Source: Streptomyces venezuelae (GTDB taxonomy: Bacteria; Actinomycetota; Actinomycetes; Streptomycetales; Streptomycetaceae). Taken from it: a stretch of 64,000 bases of DNA. Location: positions 5,935,501 to 5,999,500 of the forward strand of contig NZ_CP029190.1 in assembly GCF_008642295.1 (NCBI RefSeq), given 5' to 3'. A program made the translations under genes and the position numbers. Each line of letters starts with the position of its first letter. Positions within the stretch are counted from its first letter, which is position 1. Under the pieces are notes generated by a model that made no database searches, was not told the origin of the DNA, and saw only the letters and a program-made list of their open reading frames with translations. Below, in pieces: positions 14,942 through 23,789 of the stretch.

Positions 14942-15747
14942 CGACCGTGACCTCGATCGAGGAGCTGCTCACCCGCGGTGAGCTGACCGTCCGCGGCCGG
15001 ATCGCCGAGGCCTCCAACGCCGTCCTGCTGTGCACGGTCCGCCACGACGGCACAAGTGCCACGTGCGTGTACAAGCCGGTCAAGGGCGAGCGACCGCTGT
15101 GGGACTTCCCCGACGGCACCCTCGCCCAGCGCGAGGTGGCCGCGTACCTGGTCTCCCGGGCGACCGGGTGGGAGCTCATCCCGCCCACCGTGCTGCGCGA
15201 CGGCCCCTACGGCGAGGGCATGGTCCAGCACTGGATCGAGGGCGCCGAGGAACAGTCCCCGGAAGGCACCCTGCTCGCCCTGGTCGAGGGCGAGGAGGCG
15301 GGCGAGGGCTGGAAACCGGTCGCCTTCGCCGAGGTCGGCGAGGGGCGCACCGCGCTGCTGGTGCACGCCGACGACGAGCGGCTGCGGCGGCTCGCCGTCC
15401 TCGACGCCGTGATCAACAACGGCGACCGCAAGGGCGGGCACCTGCTGCCCGCCCCGGGCGGACGGCTGTACGGCATCGACCACGGAGTCACCTTCCACGC
15501 CGAGGACAAACTCCGGACCCTGCTGTGGGGCTGGGCGGGGGAGCCGCTCACCGAGGAGGCCCTCGGCGTGCTCGGCTCGCTGGCCGGGCAGCTCGCCGAG
15601 GGGGCCCCGCTCGCCACCCGGCTGGCCGAGCTGATCACCGCCGCCGAGCTGACCGCCGTACGGGAGCGAGTGGCCGGACTGCTGCGTACACGGACGCACC
15701 CGAGCCCCTCCGGGCAGTGGCCCTCCATTCCCTGGCCACCCGTCTGA
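14905..15747 (+). CDS. SCO1664 family protein (phosphatidylinositol 3/4-kinase-like fold)
   Basis: This 280-residue protein belongs to an actinobacterial family distantly related to lipid/HipA-like kinases. After MSAPERVPASG come ELLTRGELTVRGRI, a strand with the likely ATP-contacting lysine in CVYKPVKGERPLWDFPDG, EVAAYLVSRATGW, and the catalytic-loop-like VLDAVINNGDRKGGHLL with GIDHGVTFH as the metal-binding segment. Activity is inferred only. GTG 14905 is chosen because GGAAGG lies 6 bases before it, giving a 37-base overlap with DUF3090. A second GTG at 14938 overlaps the DUF3090 stop and is a fair alternative. Confidence 0.78.
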   Translation: MSAPERVPASGVTTVTSIEELLTRGELTVRGRIAEASNAVLLCTVRHDGTSATCVYKPVKGERPLWDFPDGTLAQREVAAYLVSRATGWELIPPTVLRDGPYGEGMVQHWIEGAEEQSPEGTLLALVEGEEAGEGWKPVAFAEVGEGRTALLVHADDERLRRLAVLDAVINNGDRKGGHLLPAPGGRLYGIDHGVTFHAEDKLRTLLWGWAGEPLTEEALGVLGSLAGQLAEGAPLATRLAELITAAELTAVRERVAGLLRTRTHPSPSGQWPSIPWPPV

Positions 15748-15856
15748 CCTGGGCAGCTGCCCATGCACAGAACCGGGGGGAACGCAAGAGCGCCGATCAG
15801 GTCAACAGTGCGGATCCGGTTCGTTTCCGGAACATCCGTCCGGTTAGGCTCAAGAC

Positions 15857-17086
15857 ATGCATGCCTGGCCCGCTTCTGAGGTTCCCGCCCTGCCCGGCAA
15901 GGGCCGCGACCTCCAGATCCACGACACCGCGACCCGCGGGAAGGTCACCCTTTCCCCCGGTCCCGTCGCCCGTATCTACGTCTGCGGCATCACCCCGTAC
16001 GACGCGACCCACCTGGGTCACGCGGCGACCTACAACGCGTTCGACCTCGTACAGCGCGTGTGGCTCGACACCAAGCGGCAGGTCCACTACGTCCAGAACG
16101 TCACGGACGTGGACGACCCGCTGCTGGAGCGGGCCCTGCGCGACGGCCACGACTGGACCGAGCTCGCCGAACGCGAGACCGCGCTCTTCCGCGAGGACAT
16201 GACCGCCCTGCGGATGCTGCCGCCGCAGCACTACATCGGCGCGGTCGAGGCCATACCGGGCATCGTGCCGCTGGTGGAGCGGCTCCGGGAGGCGGGCGCC
16301 GCGTACGAGCTCGAAGGCGACATCTACTTCTCGGTGGAGTCCGACCCCCACTTCGGCGGGGTCTCCGGCCTCGACGCGGAGGCGATGCGGCTGCTGTCCG
16401 CGGAGCGCGGCGGCGACCCCGAGCGCCCCGGCAAGAAGAACCCCCTCGACCCGATGCTGTGGATGGCCGCCCGTGACGGCGAGCCGAGCTGGGACGGCGG
16501 CTCGCTGGGCCGCGGCCGGCCCGGCTGGCACATCGAGTGCGTGGCCATCGCCCTGGACCACCTGGGCATGGGCTTCGACATCCAGGGCGGCGGCTCCGAC
16601 CTGGCCTTCCCGCACCACGAGATGGGCGCCTCGCACGCCCAGGTGCTGACCGGCGAGTTCCCGATGGCCAAGGCGTACGTACACGCCGGCATGGTCGCCC
16701 TGCACGGCGAGAAGATGTCGAAGTCCAAGGGCAACCTGGTCTTCGTCTCCGCGCTCCGGCGTGAGGGCGTGGACCCGGTCGCGATCCGCCTCGCCCTGCT
16801 GTCCCGCCACTACCGGGCGGACTGGGAGTGGACGGACGAGGTCCTCGCCGAGGCCGTGGACCGGCTGGACCGCTGGCGGGCAGCCGTGTCCCGGCCGGAC
16901 GGCATCCCGGCGGACGCGCTGCTCGAGGAGGTCCGGGAGGCCCTCGCCGACGACCTGAACGCGCCGGCCGCGCTGGCGGCCGTGGACCACTGGGTCGAGC
17001 GCCAGCTCGCCACGGGCGGCGAGGACGAGTCGGCCCCGGGCCTGGTGTCCCGCACGGTGGACGCCCTCCTGGGCGTCGCCCTCTAA
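15857..17086 (+). CDS. mshC: MshC, cysteine:glucosaminyl inositol ligase (mycothiol synthesis)
   Basis: This 409-residue ATP-dependent ligase joins cysteine to GlcN-inositol in mycothiol biosynthesis, the step before MshD. It is a class I cysteinyl-tRNA synthetase homologue without the tRNA-binding domain. [17 protein letters not shown] (about residues 43-59) holds the zinc cysteine and the HIGH-like motif. [14 protein letters not shown] and [12 protein letters not shown] hold further zinc and substrate residues. KMSKSKGN (about 286-293) binds ATP. Length is right for MshC and shorter than CysS. TAGGCT at 15845-15850 lies 6 bases before the ATG, suggesting a leaderless mRNA. A terminator follows at 17111. 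Confidence 0.95.
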   Translation: MHAWPASEVPALPGKGRDLQIHDTATRGKVTLSPGPVARIYVCGITPYDATHLGHAATYNAFDLVQRVWLDTKRQVHYVQNVTDVDDPLLERALRDGHDWTELAERETALFREDMTALRMLPPQHYIGAVEAIPGIVPLVERLREAGAAYELEGDIYFSVESDPHFGGVSGLDAEAMRLLSAERGGDPERPGKKNPLDPMLWMAARDGEPSWDGGSLGRGRPGWHIECVAIALDHLGMGFDIQGGGSDLAFPHHEMGASHAQVLTGEFPMAKAYVHAGMVALHGEKMSKSKGNLVFVSALRREGVDPVAIRLALLSRHYRADWEWTDEVLAEAVDRLDRWRAAVSRPDGIPADALLEEVREALADDLNAPAALAAVDHWVERQLATGGEDESAPGLVSRTVDALLGVAL

Positions 17087-17110
17087 CCACCGCTCCGTTG
17101 CGCGGAACCC

Positions 17111-17142
17111 CCGCAGGCCGGGCCCGACCGGGCCCGGCCTGC
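17111..17142 (+). terminator. Terminator of mshC
   Basis: The 14-base arms at 17111-17124 (CGCAGGCCGGGCCC) and 17129-17142 pair perfectly, 24 bases after the stop codon. Confidence 0.75.
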
Positions 17143-17174
17143 GGCGCGTTTGCCCTCCCCGCCCTCCCCCTCGC

Positions 17175-17290
17175 TTCGCGGGGGGACCCCCATCCCGAAA
17201 CCGGGGCTCGGCCCCGGACTGCCGCGGGGTGCCCGGCTTCGCCTGGGCACCCCGTTTCGGGGCTCTGCCCCGGAACCCGCCGGGGCGGAG
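17175..17290. repeat. Cluster of GC-rich mini-palindromes
   Basis: It contains GGGGCTCGGCCCC, GGGGTGCCC...GGGCACCCC (a longer stem) and CGGGGCTCTGCCCCG in the gap between mshC and the convergent PAC2 gene. The units are of the same kind as those at 8811-9190 and 60707-60815. Confidence 0.7.
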
Positions 17291-17294
17291 CCGG

Positions 17295-18278
17295 TCAGGA
17301 CTCCGGGGTGTCGGGGGTCTCCGGGCCGGGGAGGTCGCCCGGGTCTTCCGGACGGCGGAGCGGCGGCTGCGCCCCCCGCCCGCTCGACGGGTCACGGAAG
17401 TACGAGCCGTCCGTGGGCTCCGGCCCGGGCCCGGCGGCGGGGTCCCGGCGCCGCAGATACCGCTCGAACTCGCGGGCGATCGCCTCGCCCGAGGCCTCCG
17501 GCAGGTCGGCCGTGTCCCGCGCCTCCTCCAGCGTCTGGACGTACTCGGCCACCTCGCTGTCCTCCGCGGCCAGTTGGTCCACGCCCAGCTGCCAGGCCCG
17601 TGCGTCCTCCGGCAGTTCACCCAGCGGGATCCTGATGTCGATCAGGTCCTCCAGCCGGTTCAGCAGCGCCAGCGTCGCCTTCGGGTTGGGCGGCTGCGAC
17701 ACGTAGTGGGGGACGGCCGCCCAGAGGGAGACCGCCGGCACGCCTGCGTGCGTACAGGCCTCCTGGAGGATGCCGACGATGCCCGTCGGGCCCTCGTACC
17801 GGGTCTCCTCCAGGTCCATGGTCCGCGCCAGATCCGGGTCCGAGGTCACCCCGGACACCGGCACCGGCCGGGTGTGCGGGGTGTCGCCCAGCAGGGCGCC
17901 CAGGATGACCACCATCTCCACGCCCAACTCATGGGCGAATCCGAGGATTTCATTGCAGAACGACCGCCACCGCATGGACGGCTCGATTCCGCGCACCAGG
18001 ACCAGGTCCCGCGGCTTGGCCCCGCCGATCCGCACCACCGACAGCCGGGTCGTCGGCCAGGTGATCTTCCGTACCCCGTTGTCCAGCCACACCGTCGGCC
18101 GGTTGACCTGGAAGTCGTAGTAGTCCTCGGCGTCCAGCGCCGCGAAGACCTCGCCCTTCCATTCCCGGTCCAGGTGCGCCACCGCACCGGAGGCCGCGTC
18201 GCCCGCGTCGTTCCATCCCTCGAACGCGGCCACCATGACCGGGTCGATCAGCTCGGGCATGCCCTCCAGCTCGATCAC
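17295..18278 (-). CDS. PAC2 family protein (proteasome-assembly-chaperone-like)
   Basis: This 327-residue protein begins MIELEGMPELIDPVMVAAFEG, followed by WNDAGDAASGAVAHL, the PAC2 family opening. The core continues through VRIGGAKPRDLVLVRGIEPS and VVILGALLGDTPHTRPVPV to GPTGIVGILQEAC. The C-terminal 50 residues are proline- and acid-rich and probably disordered. Bacterial PAC2 proteins are widespread in actinobacteria. The name comes from the eukaryotic proteasome chaperone, and a link to the proteasome genes 20 kb away is unproven. GTG 18278 is chosen because GGAAGGAG lies 7 bases before it. Confidence 0.85.
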   Translation of the reverse strand: MIELEGMPELIDPVMVAAFEGWNDAGDAASGAVAHLDREWKGEVFAALDAEDYYDFQVNRPTVWLDNGVRKITWPTTRLSVVRIGGAKPRDLVLVRGIEPSMRWRSFCNEILGFAHELGVEMVVILGALLGDTPHTRPVPVSGVTSDPDLARTMDLEETRYEGPTGIVGILQEACTHAGVPAVSLWAAVPHYVSQPPNPKATLALLNRLEDLIDIRIPLGELPEDARAWQLGVDQLAAEDSEVAEYVQTLEEARDTADLPEASGEAIAREFERYLRRRDPAAGPGPEPTDGSYFRDPSSGRGAQPPLRRPEDPGDLPGPETPDTPES

Positions 18279-18366
18279 CCAGGTCTCCTTCCGAAGTTCC
18301 TCGTGTACGAGGGCCAGCCTATGCCTTGGAACGACGCCTGTTACAGCCCGCGGGAGCCCACGCCGA

Positions 18367-18394
18367 AGGGGCGGCCCCGTCCGGGACCGCCCCT
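18367..18394 (-). terminator. Terminator after glpD
   Basis: AGGGGCGG (18367-18374) pairs with CCGCCCCT (18387-18394). The hairpin lies 20 bases beyond the glpD stop on the minus strand, before the PAC2 gene. Confidence 0.65.
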
Positions 18395-18413
18395 CCACCG
18401 CCCTGCGGGAGCC

Positions 18414-20024
18414 CTACGCCTTGCGGGCGGCGAGCATCTCCTCGACCCGCGTCCGGACGGCGTCGTCGTCCAGGCCGCGGACCGTCACCGTGGTGCGCCG
18501 GCGCAGCACGTCGTCGACGGTCTCCGCCCACTCGAAGTCGCGGGCGTAGGCGACCTGCGCCCAGATCTCCGGGCCGTCCTCGTGGATCCGCTCGCCCAGC
18601 TCCGGGCGCTCGTTGACCATGCGGGCGATGTCGAAGGCCAGCGAACCGTAGTGGGAGGCCAGGTGGCGCGCGGTCAGCGGGTCCATCCGCATACCGGGCT
18701 CGCGGTCCACCAGCAGCCGGTGCGCGACCGCGTTCGGGTTGGCGACACCGGGCAGCGGGACCCGGCGGACCAGGGACTTCACCGGCTCCATGTCCTCGGT
18801 CAGCGGGCTGCCCGGGAGCTTGGCCAGCTTGTCCATCACCACGCGGCCGATGTGGCGGTACGTGGTCCACTTGCCGCCGGCGACCGACAGCATGCCGCCC
18901 TTGCCCTCGGAGACCACGGTCTCGCGCTTGGCCTTTTCCACGCCGCCGGGGCCGCCGGGCAGCACCCGCAGGCCGGCGAAGGCGTAGGTCATCAGGGACC
19001 GGTCCAGGTCGGCGTCCTTCACCGAGAACGCGGCCTCGTCGAGGATCTGCGCGATGTCGGACTCGGTGGCGCGCACGTCCGCCGGGTCGCCCTCGTACTT
19101 CTCGTCGGTGGTGCCCAGCAGCAGCTGGTCCTCCCACGGCAGGGCGAAGGTGATGCGGTACTTGTCGATCGGGGTGGCCATGGCGGCCTTCCACGGCGAC
19201 TTCCGCTTCATCACGATGTGCGCGCCCTTGGAGAGGCGGATCGACGGCATGGAGTGCTTGTCTTCCATGCGCCGCAGGTGGTCCACCCACGGGCCGGTGG
19301 CGTTGAGCACGACGCGCGCGTCGATCCCGAACTCGGTGCCGTCCAGGCGGTCCTTGAGCTCGGCGCCGGAGACCCGGCCCTGGGTCATCCGCAGCCCGGT
19401 GACCTCGGCGTGGTTGAGGACCACCGCGCCGGACTCGACGGCCGCGCGGACCGTCATCACGGCAACCCGGGAGTCGTTCATCTGGTGGTCGTAGTAGACC
19501 GCGACGGCCTTCAGGTTGTCCGTGCGCAGGCCCGGGTTGTCGGCGGCGGCCCGGGCGGGGGATATCACCTTGCCGATGCCGTCGCCGAAGGCCGAGAGGG
19601 CGGAGTAGGCGAACACGCCCGCGCCCAGCTTGGCAGCGCCGACCGGTCCGCCCTTGTAGACCGGCAGGTAGAAGGTGAGCGGGTTGACCAGGTGCGGGGC
19701 CACGTCCTTGGCCAGCACCCGGCGCTCGTGGTGGTTCTCGGCGACCAGCTTGACCGCGCCGGTCTGCAGGTAGCGCAGACCGCCGTGGACCAGCTTGGAG
19801 GAGGCCGAGGAGGTGGCGCCGGCGAAGTCGCCGGCGTCCACCATGGCGACCCGCAGACCCGACTGCGCGGCGTGCCAGGCCACCGAGGTGCCCAGGATTC
19901 CACCGCCGATGACCAGCAGGTCGTACGTGGCCTTCGCCAGCTGCTCACGGGTCTCGGCGCGGCTCGCGTTCGAACCGGCGGTCGGGTGCGTGCCCAGGGC
20001 GGGCACGCTCTGCAGGCTGCTCAT
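18414..20024 (-). CDS. glpD: Glycerol-3-phosphate dehydrogenase, FAD-dependent (GlpD)
   Basis: This 536-residue flavoenzyme oxidises sn-glycerol 3-phosphate to dihydroxyacetone phosphate at the membrane and passes electrons to quinone. The dinucleotide fold YDLLVIGGGILGTSVAWHAA is at about residues 33-52. VDAGDFAGATSSASSKLVHGGLRYL is the conserved FAD-contact region that follows. ATGPWVDHLRR and the substrate-binding region (FALPWEDQLLLGTTDE) come later. SVAGGKWTTYRHIG, the second FAD signature, lies near residue 375. It is the last gene of the minus-strand glpF-glpK-glpD operon, 48 bases after glpK. Confidence 0.95.
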   Translation of the reverse strand: MSSLQSVPALGTHPTAGSNASRAETREQLAKATYDLLVIGGGILGTSVAWHAAQSGLRVAMVDAGDFAGATSSASSKLVHGGLRYLQTGAVKLVAENHHERRVLAKDVAPHLVNPLTFYLPVYKGGPVGAAKLGAGVFAYSALSAFGDGIGKVISPARAAADNPGLRTDNLKAVAVYYDHQMNDSRVAVMTVRAAVESGAVVLNHAEVTGLRMTQGRVSGAELKDRLDGTEFGIDARVVLNATGPWVDHLRRMEDKHSMPSIRLSKGAHIVMKRKSPWKAAMATPIDKYRITFALPWEDQLLLGTTDEKYEGDPADVRATESDIAQILDEAAFSVKDADLDRSLMTYAFAGLRVLPGGPGGVEKAKRETVVSEGKGGMLSVAGGKWTTYRHIGRVVMDKLAKLPGSPLTEDMEPVKSLVRRVPLPGVANPNAVAHRLLVDREPGMRMDPLTARHLASHYGSLAFDIARMVNERPELGERIHEDGPEIWAQVAYARDFEWAETVDDVLRRRTTVTVRGLDDDAVRTRVEEMLAARKA

Positions 20025-20072
20025 TGTCTTAGCTCCTCGTCGTCGCTTGCGTCAGCTCAACCAGTGCAGCGG

Positions 20073-21599
20073 TCAGCTGGCGTCTTCGTCGTCGACCCAG
20101 CCCATGGTCCGCTCAACGGCCTTGAGCCAGCTCTTGTACTCGCGCTCCCGCTGGTCGGCGGGCATCCGCGGGGTCCACTCCGCGGCCCGGCGCCAGTTGG
20201 CGCGCAGCGCGTCGGTGTCGGGCCAGAAGCCGACGGCCAGGCCGGCGGCGTAGGCGGCACCGAGGCAGGTGGTCTCGGCGACCATGGGACGGACCACGGG
20301 GGCGTCCAGGAAGTCCGAGAGGGTCTGCATCAGCAGGTTGTTGGAGGTCATGCCGCCGTCGACCTTGAGGGCGGCGAGCTCGACGCCCGAGTCCTTGGTC
20401 ATGGCGTCGGTGATCTCACGGGTCTGCCAGGCGGTGGCCTCCAGCACGGCACGGGCGATGTGCGCCTTGGTGACGTACCGGGTGAGGCCGGCGATCACAC
20501 CGCGGGCGTCGGAGCGCCAGTACGGGGCGAACAGGCCGGAGAAGGCGGGCACGAAGTAGGCGCCGCCGTTGTCCTCGACGGAGGAGGCCAGGGTCTCGAT
20601 CTCGGCCGCGGACTTGATCAGGCCCATCTGGTCGCGCATCCACTGGACGAGCGAGCCGGTGACGGCGATGGAGCCCTCCAGGGCGTAGACCGGCTTCTGG
20701 TCGCCGATCTGGTAGCCGACCGTGGTCAGCAGGCCGCTGTAGGAGTTGATGATCTTGTCGCCGGTGTTCATCAGCATGAACGTTCCGGTGCCGTACGTGG
20801 ACTTGGCCTCGCCCTCGGCGAAACAGGTCTGGCCGAACAGGGCGGCCTGCTGGTCGCCGAGCGCGGAGGCCACCGGCACGCCCGCGAGGACGCCCTCCTT
20901 GACCTCGCCGTAGACCTCGGCGGAGGACTTGATCTCGGGCAGGATGCCGACCGGGACGTCCATGGACTCCGCGATCTTCTCGTCCCAGGCCAGGGTGTGG
21001 AGGTTCATCAGCATGGTGCGGGAGGCATTGGTGACGTCGGTGACGTGCACGCCGCCGTTGACACCGCCGGTGAGGTTCCAGATGACCCAGGAGTCCATGG
21101 TGCCGAAGAGGATGTCGCCCGCCGCGGCGCGCTCGCGCAGGCCCTCGACGTTGTCGAGCAGCCAGCGGGCCTTCGGGCCGGCGAAGTAGCTGGCCAGCGG
21201 CAGGCCGGTCTCGCGGCGGAAGCGGTCCTGGCCGACGTTGCGGCCGAGCTCCTTGCAGAGGGCGTCGGTACGGGTGTCCTGCCAGACCAGCGCGTTGTGC
21301 ACCGGCTCACCGGTGTTCTTGTCCCACAGGACGGTGGTCTCGCGCTGGTTGGTGATGCCGACCGCCTTGACGTCGGCGGAGGTGATCTCGGCCTTGGCGA
21401 TGGCGCCGGCCACGACCTCCTGGACGTTGGTCCAGATCTCCATGGCGTCGTGCTCGACCCAGCCGGGCTTCGGGAAGATCTGCTCGTGCTCCTTCTGGTC
21501 GACGGCGACGATGCGGCCGTCGCGGTCGAACACGATGCAGCGGGAGGAAGTGGTGCCCTGGTCGATGGCGGCGATGAAGGGGCCGGTGCTGCTGGTCAT
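20073..21599 (-). CDS. glpK: Glycerol kinase (GlpK)
   Basis: This 508-residue cytoplasmic kinase phosphorylates glycerol with ATP to sn-glycerol 3-phosphate. [19 protein letters not shown] (about residues 10-28) is the phosphate-binding loop of the FGGY family. [13 protein letters not shown] is the first FGGY-type substrate region. [11 protein letters not shown] and [19 protein letters not shown] hold ATP-binding residues. Length is normal. ATG 21599 is preferred to an upstream start because AGGAGC lies 7 bases before it and the sequence [15 protein letters not shown] is standard. It lies between glpF and glpD in one operon. Confidence 0.96.
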   Translation of the reverse strand: MTSSTGPFIAAIDQGTTSSRCIVFDRDGRIVAVDQKEHEQIFPKPGWVEHDAMEIWTNVQEVVAGAIAKAEITSADVKAVGITNQRETTVLWDKNTGEPVHNALVWQDTRTDALCKELGRNVGQDRFRRETGLPLASYFAGPKARWLLDNVEGLRERAAAGDILFGTMDSWVIWNLTGGVNGGVHVTDVTNASRTMLMNLHTLAWDEKIAESMDVPVGILPEIKSSAEVYGEVKEGVLAGVPVASALGDQQAALFGQTCFAEGEAKSTYGTGTFMLMNTGDKIINSYSGLLTTVGYQIGDQKPVYALEGSIAVTGSLVQWMRDQMGLIKSAAEIETLASSVEDNGGAYFVPAFSGLFAPYWRSDARGVIAGLTRYVTKAHIARAVLEATAWQTREITDAMTKDSGVELAALKVDGGMTSNNLLMQTLSDFLDAPVVRPMVAETTCLGAAYAAGLAVGFWPDTDALRANWRRAAEWTPRMPADQREREYKSWLKAVERTMGWVDDEDAS

Positions 21600-21652
21600 G
21601 GTGGCTGCTCCTGACAAGTCTCGTGAGTGGCTGATGCTGACGCGGGGGCTGA

Positions 21653-22435
21653 TCAGGCGAACGCGATGTTGTACAGACCGCCGGCGAGGACGGCACCGAC
21701 GAGCGGGCCGACCACCGGGATCCAGGAGTATCCCCAGTCCGAGCCGCCCTTGTTGGACAGCGGGAGCAGAGCGTGCACGATGCGCGGACCGAGGTCACGG
21801 GCCGGGTTGATGGCGTAGCCGGTCGGACCGCCGAGCGAGAGGCCGATGCCGACGACGACGAAGGAGGTGATGAGGACGCCGATGACGCCGAGGCCCTTGC
21901 CGTCACCCTGAAGGCCCTGGGTGAGGATTGCAATGATCAGAACGAAGGTTCCGATGATCTCGGTGGCCAGGTTCTGCACGACGTGACGGATTTCCGGACC
22001 GGTGGAGAAGATGCCGAGCACCGGGCCGGCCTGGTCGTGCGGGTGCGGGTCCTCGGGGCCGAGCTTGGCGTCGCGGATGTTCTCCGGGTCCGCCAGGTGC
22101 ACCTGGAACTGGCCGTAGTAAGCGATCCACATCAGGACGGAGCCGAGCATGGCGCCGAGCATCTGGCCGGCCAGGTAGACGGGGACGTCGTTCCAGACCC
22201 CGTCCTTGACGGCGATGCCGACGGTGACGGCGGGGTTCAGGTGTGCGCCGGAGAGCGGCGCGGACACGTAAGCCGCGATCAGGACGGCGAAACCCCATCC
22301 GAAGGTGATCGCGAGCCAGCCCGCGTTACGGGCCTTCGAGCTCTTGAGGGTCAGCGCGGCGCAGACGCCACCGCCGAGCAGAGTGAGCAGGGCGGTACCG
22401 ATGGTCTCGCCGATGAAGATGTCGGAGGTGGACAC
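21653..22435 (-). CDS. glpF: Glycerol facilitator (GlpF, MIP/aquaporin family)
   Basis: This 260-residue channel has six membrane helices that let glycerol diffuse into the cell. Both family half-helix motifs are present: [12 protein letters not shown] (about residues 66-77, NPA) and [13 protein letters not shown] (NPAR). The aspartate after the second motif is the mark of glycerol facilitators over water-only channels. Start is GTG 22435 with AAAGGAG 6 bases before it. It is the first gene of glpF-glpK-glpD, downstream of gylR; the GylR-like site at 22564-22578 is in its promoter region. Confidence 0.94.
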   Translation of the reverse strand: MSTSDIFIGETIGTALLTLLGGGVCAALTLKSSKARNAGWLAITFGWGFAVLIAAYVSAPLSGAHLNPAVTVGIAVKDGVWNDVPVYLAGQMLGAMLGSVLMWIAYYGQFQVHLADPENIRDAKLGPEDPHPHDQAGPVLGIFSTGPEIRHVVQNLATEIIGTFVLIIAILTQGLQGDGKGLGVIGVLITSFVVVGIGLSLGGPTGYAINPARDLGPRIVHALLPLSNKGGSDWGYSWIPVVGPLVGAVLAGGLYNIAFA

Positions 22436-22563
22436 CCGCGACTCCTTTGTCCTACGTCCAGAGGGTGGGTTGGAGACCGGTCCCGCCCGGTCGTCCGCCG
22501 CACTCGGTGAGTGCTTCACCGGTCCTGGCCTCGCTACACCCTAGCGTGTATTGCCGTTAGGTG

Positions 22564-22578
22564 TTCGACAATGCCGAC
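22564..22578. promoter_or_regulatory. GylR operator candidate upstream of glpF
   Basis: TTCGACAATGCCGAC follows the pattern TTCnnCAnTGnnGA(A) and is identical in 13 of 15 positions to the site before gylR at 23568-23582. Its presence before both the regulator and its target operon suggests one IclR-type protein binds both. Confidence 0.55.
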
Positions 22579-22725
22579 CGGTGAACGGCAGTTTTCCGGC
22601 CAGGTGAAGAACGCGTCAAGACCCGGTCAGGTCAGATTGCCGGATCGTTACCACTAGGTACGATCGCCCAAATCAGGCCATCTGGTGGTCGTAACCCGAC
22701 GAGAACAGGCCGAAAAAACGCCAAA

Positions 22726-22746
22726 AGAGGCCACAAGGTGGCCTCT
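22726..22746 (-). terminator. Rho-independent terminator of gylR
   Basis: The arms AGAGGCCAC (22726-22734) and GTGGCCTCT (22738-22746) are perfect. On the minus strand they are followed by TTTTGGCGTTTTTT, one of the few U-rich tails in this window. Confidence 0.9.
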
Positions 22747-22764
22747 GGGCGTATGGGGGGAAGG

Positions 22765-23541
22765 TCAGAACCGGCCTGCGCCGAGATCGCGGGAAACCGC
22801 CCTTGCGCAATCCCGGACCGCCGCCACCAGGGCCGGCCGCGGCTCTCCGGGCTCTCCGGGGGCCCCGCAGACCCGCTCCACGGCACCTGCCACGGCCACC
22901 GCGCCGACCGGCATCCGGCGCCGGTCGTGGATCGGGGCAGCCACCGAGGCGATGCCGTCCCAGGTCTCCTCGACGTCCGCGGCCCAGCCGCGCGCCCGGG
23001 TCAGCGCCAGCTCCGATTCGAAGCCCTCCGGATCGGTCACCGTCCGGGGCGTGAACGCCTCCCGCTCGGCCTCCAGGGCCTGGCTGTGCGCCACCGGGTC
23101 CCAGGCCGAGAGCACCTTGCCCAGGGCCGTGCAGTGCAAGGGCTGCATGGCCCCCACCTCCAGCACCTGGCGGCTGTCGTCCGGCCGGAACACGTGGTGC
23201 ATGATCAGCACCCCGCTCTGGTGCAGCACCCCCACGTACACGCTCTCCCCGCTGGCCCGGGCCAGGTCGTCGGTCCACACCAGGGCGCGGGCCCGCAGCT
23301 CGTGCACGTCCAGATAGCTGTTGCCGAGCCGCAGCAGCTCGGCGCCCAGCTGGTACCGGCCGGACGCCGGGTCCTGCTCGACGAAGCCCTCGGCCTGCAG
23401 CGTGCGCAGGATCCCGTGCGCCGTCCCCTTGGCCAGCCCCAGCGAGGACGCCACGTCGGACAGCCCCAGCCGGCGCTCCCCGCCGGCCAGCAGCCGCAGC
23501 ATCGCAGCGGCTCGTTCGAGCGACTGGATGTTCCGTGCCAT
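22765..23541 (-). CDS. gylR: IclR-family regulator of glycerol genes (GylR)
   Basis: This 258-residue protein has an N-terminal winged helix (about residues 1-65: RAAAMLRLLAGGERRLGLSD, then SLGLAKGTAHGILRTLQAEG). The C-terminal IclR effector domain (about 75-255) includes LHCTALGKVLSAW and VAAPIHDRRRMPVGAVAVAG. In S. coelicolor GylR represses its own gene and the glp (gyl) operon, with glycerol 3-phosphate relieving repression; that is family knowledge. The gene lies directly upstream of glpF on the same strand, as in the known gyl cluster. ATG 23541 has GGAGGAGGC upstream. Two palindromes lie in its promoter. Confidence 0.92.
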   Translation of the reverse strand: MARNIQSLERAAAMLRLLAGGERRLGLSDVASSLGLAKGTAHGILRTLQAEGFVEQDPASGRYQLGAELLRLGNSYLDVHELRARALVWTDDLARASGESVYVGVLHQSGVLIMHHVFRPDDSRQVLEVGAMQPLHCTALGKVLSAWDPVAHSQALEAEREAFTPRTVTDPEGFESELALTRARGWAADVEETWDGIASVAAPIHDRRRMPVGAVAVAGAVERVCGAPGEPGEPRPALVAAVRDCARAVSRDLGAGRF

Positions 23542-23567
23542 CGGGCAGCCTCCTCCTGCTCACGTAG

Positions 23568-23603
23568 TTCGACAATGCTGAACACTATCGGTCGATGCCG
23601 ACC
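23568..23603. promoter_or_regulatory. GylR autoregulatory site candidates
   Basis: TTCGACAATGCTGAA (23568-23582) is an interrupted palindrome matching the site before glpF. GGTCGATGCCGACC (23590-23603) has perfect 5-base arms. TAGTGT on the minus strand (plus 23582-23587), a -10 candidate for gylR, lies between them. Confidence 0.5.
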
Positions 23604-23613
23604 TCGCGCACTG

Positions 23614-23630
23614 TTGACAAAGTCTGTCAA
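23614..23630. promoter_or_regulatory. Symmetric pair of consensus -35 boxes between gylR and metH
   Basis: TTGACAAAGTCTGTCAA places TTGACA on both strands as a perfect 6-base palindrome with a 5-base centre. It could serve divergent promoters for gylR and metH or be an operator. The matching -10 boxes are not clear. Confidence 0.4.
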
Positions 23631-23789
23631 GGCCGCGTCGACGAGGACAGCCCCCCGCGCACAGAATGCAGTCCGGCCCGTGGGACGCCCTAACCGGGCC
23701 GTGCCCGGCGCGGTTACCCTGACCGCGTGCGCCTTCGATGAGTACGAAGACGCAAAGCCGACAGCCGTCGCATCCCAGGGAGCAACACC

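Larger units (their letters stand above)
22436..22764 (-). promoter_or_regulatory. gylR-glpF intergenic region with operon promoter
   Basis: This is the 329-base gap upstream of glpF. It holds the gylR terminator at its far end, a GylR-like palindrome at 22564-22578, and, read on the minus strand, TAGGGT boxes nearer glpF that could be -10 elements. The base composition here is clearly richer in A+T than in the genes, as expected of a promoter. No further gene is seen. Confidence 0.6.

Noticed and set aside
17229..21614. A 1461-residue open frame on the plus strand antisense to PAC2, glpD and glpK
   Set aside because: It is a shadow frame caused by high third-position GC. It resembles no protein and contradicts three well-recognised genes.
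23604..23789. Possible cobalamin, SAM or c-di-GMP riboswitch before metH
   Set aside because: GACGCAAAGCC near 23750 and a small CTTCG/CGAAG hairpin resemble parts of known riboswitches. The conserved cores are missing, the leader is short, and no conserved box of the B12 class was found.
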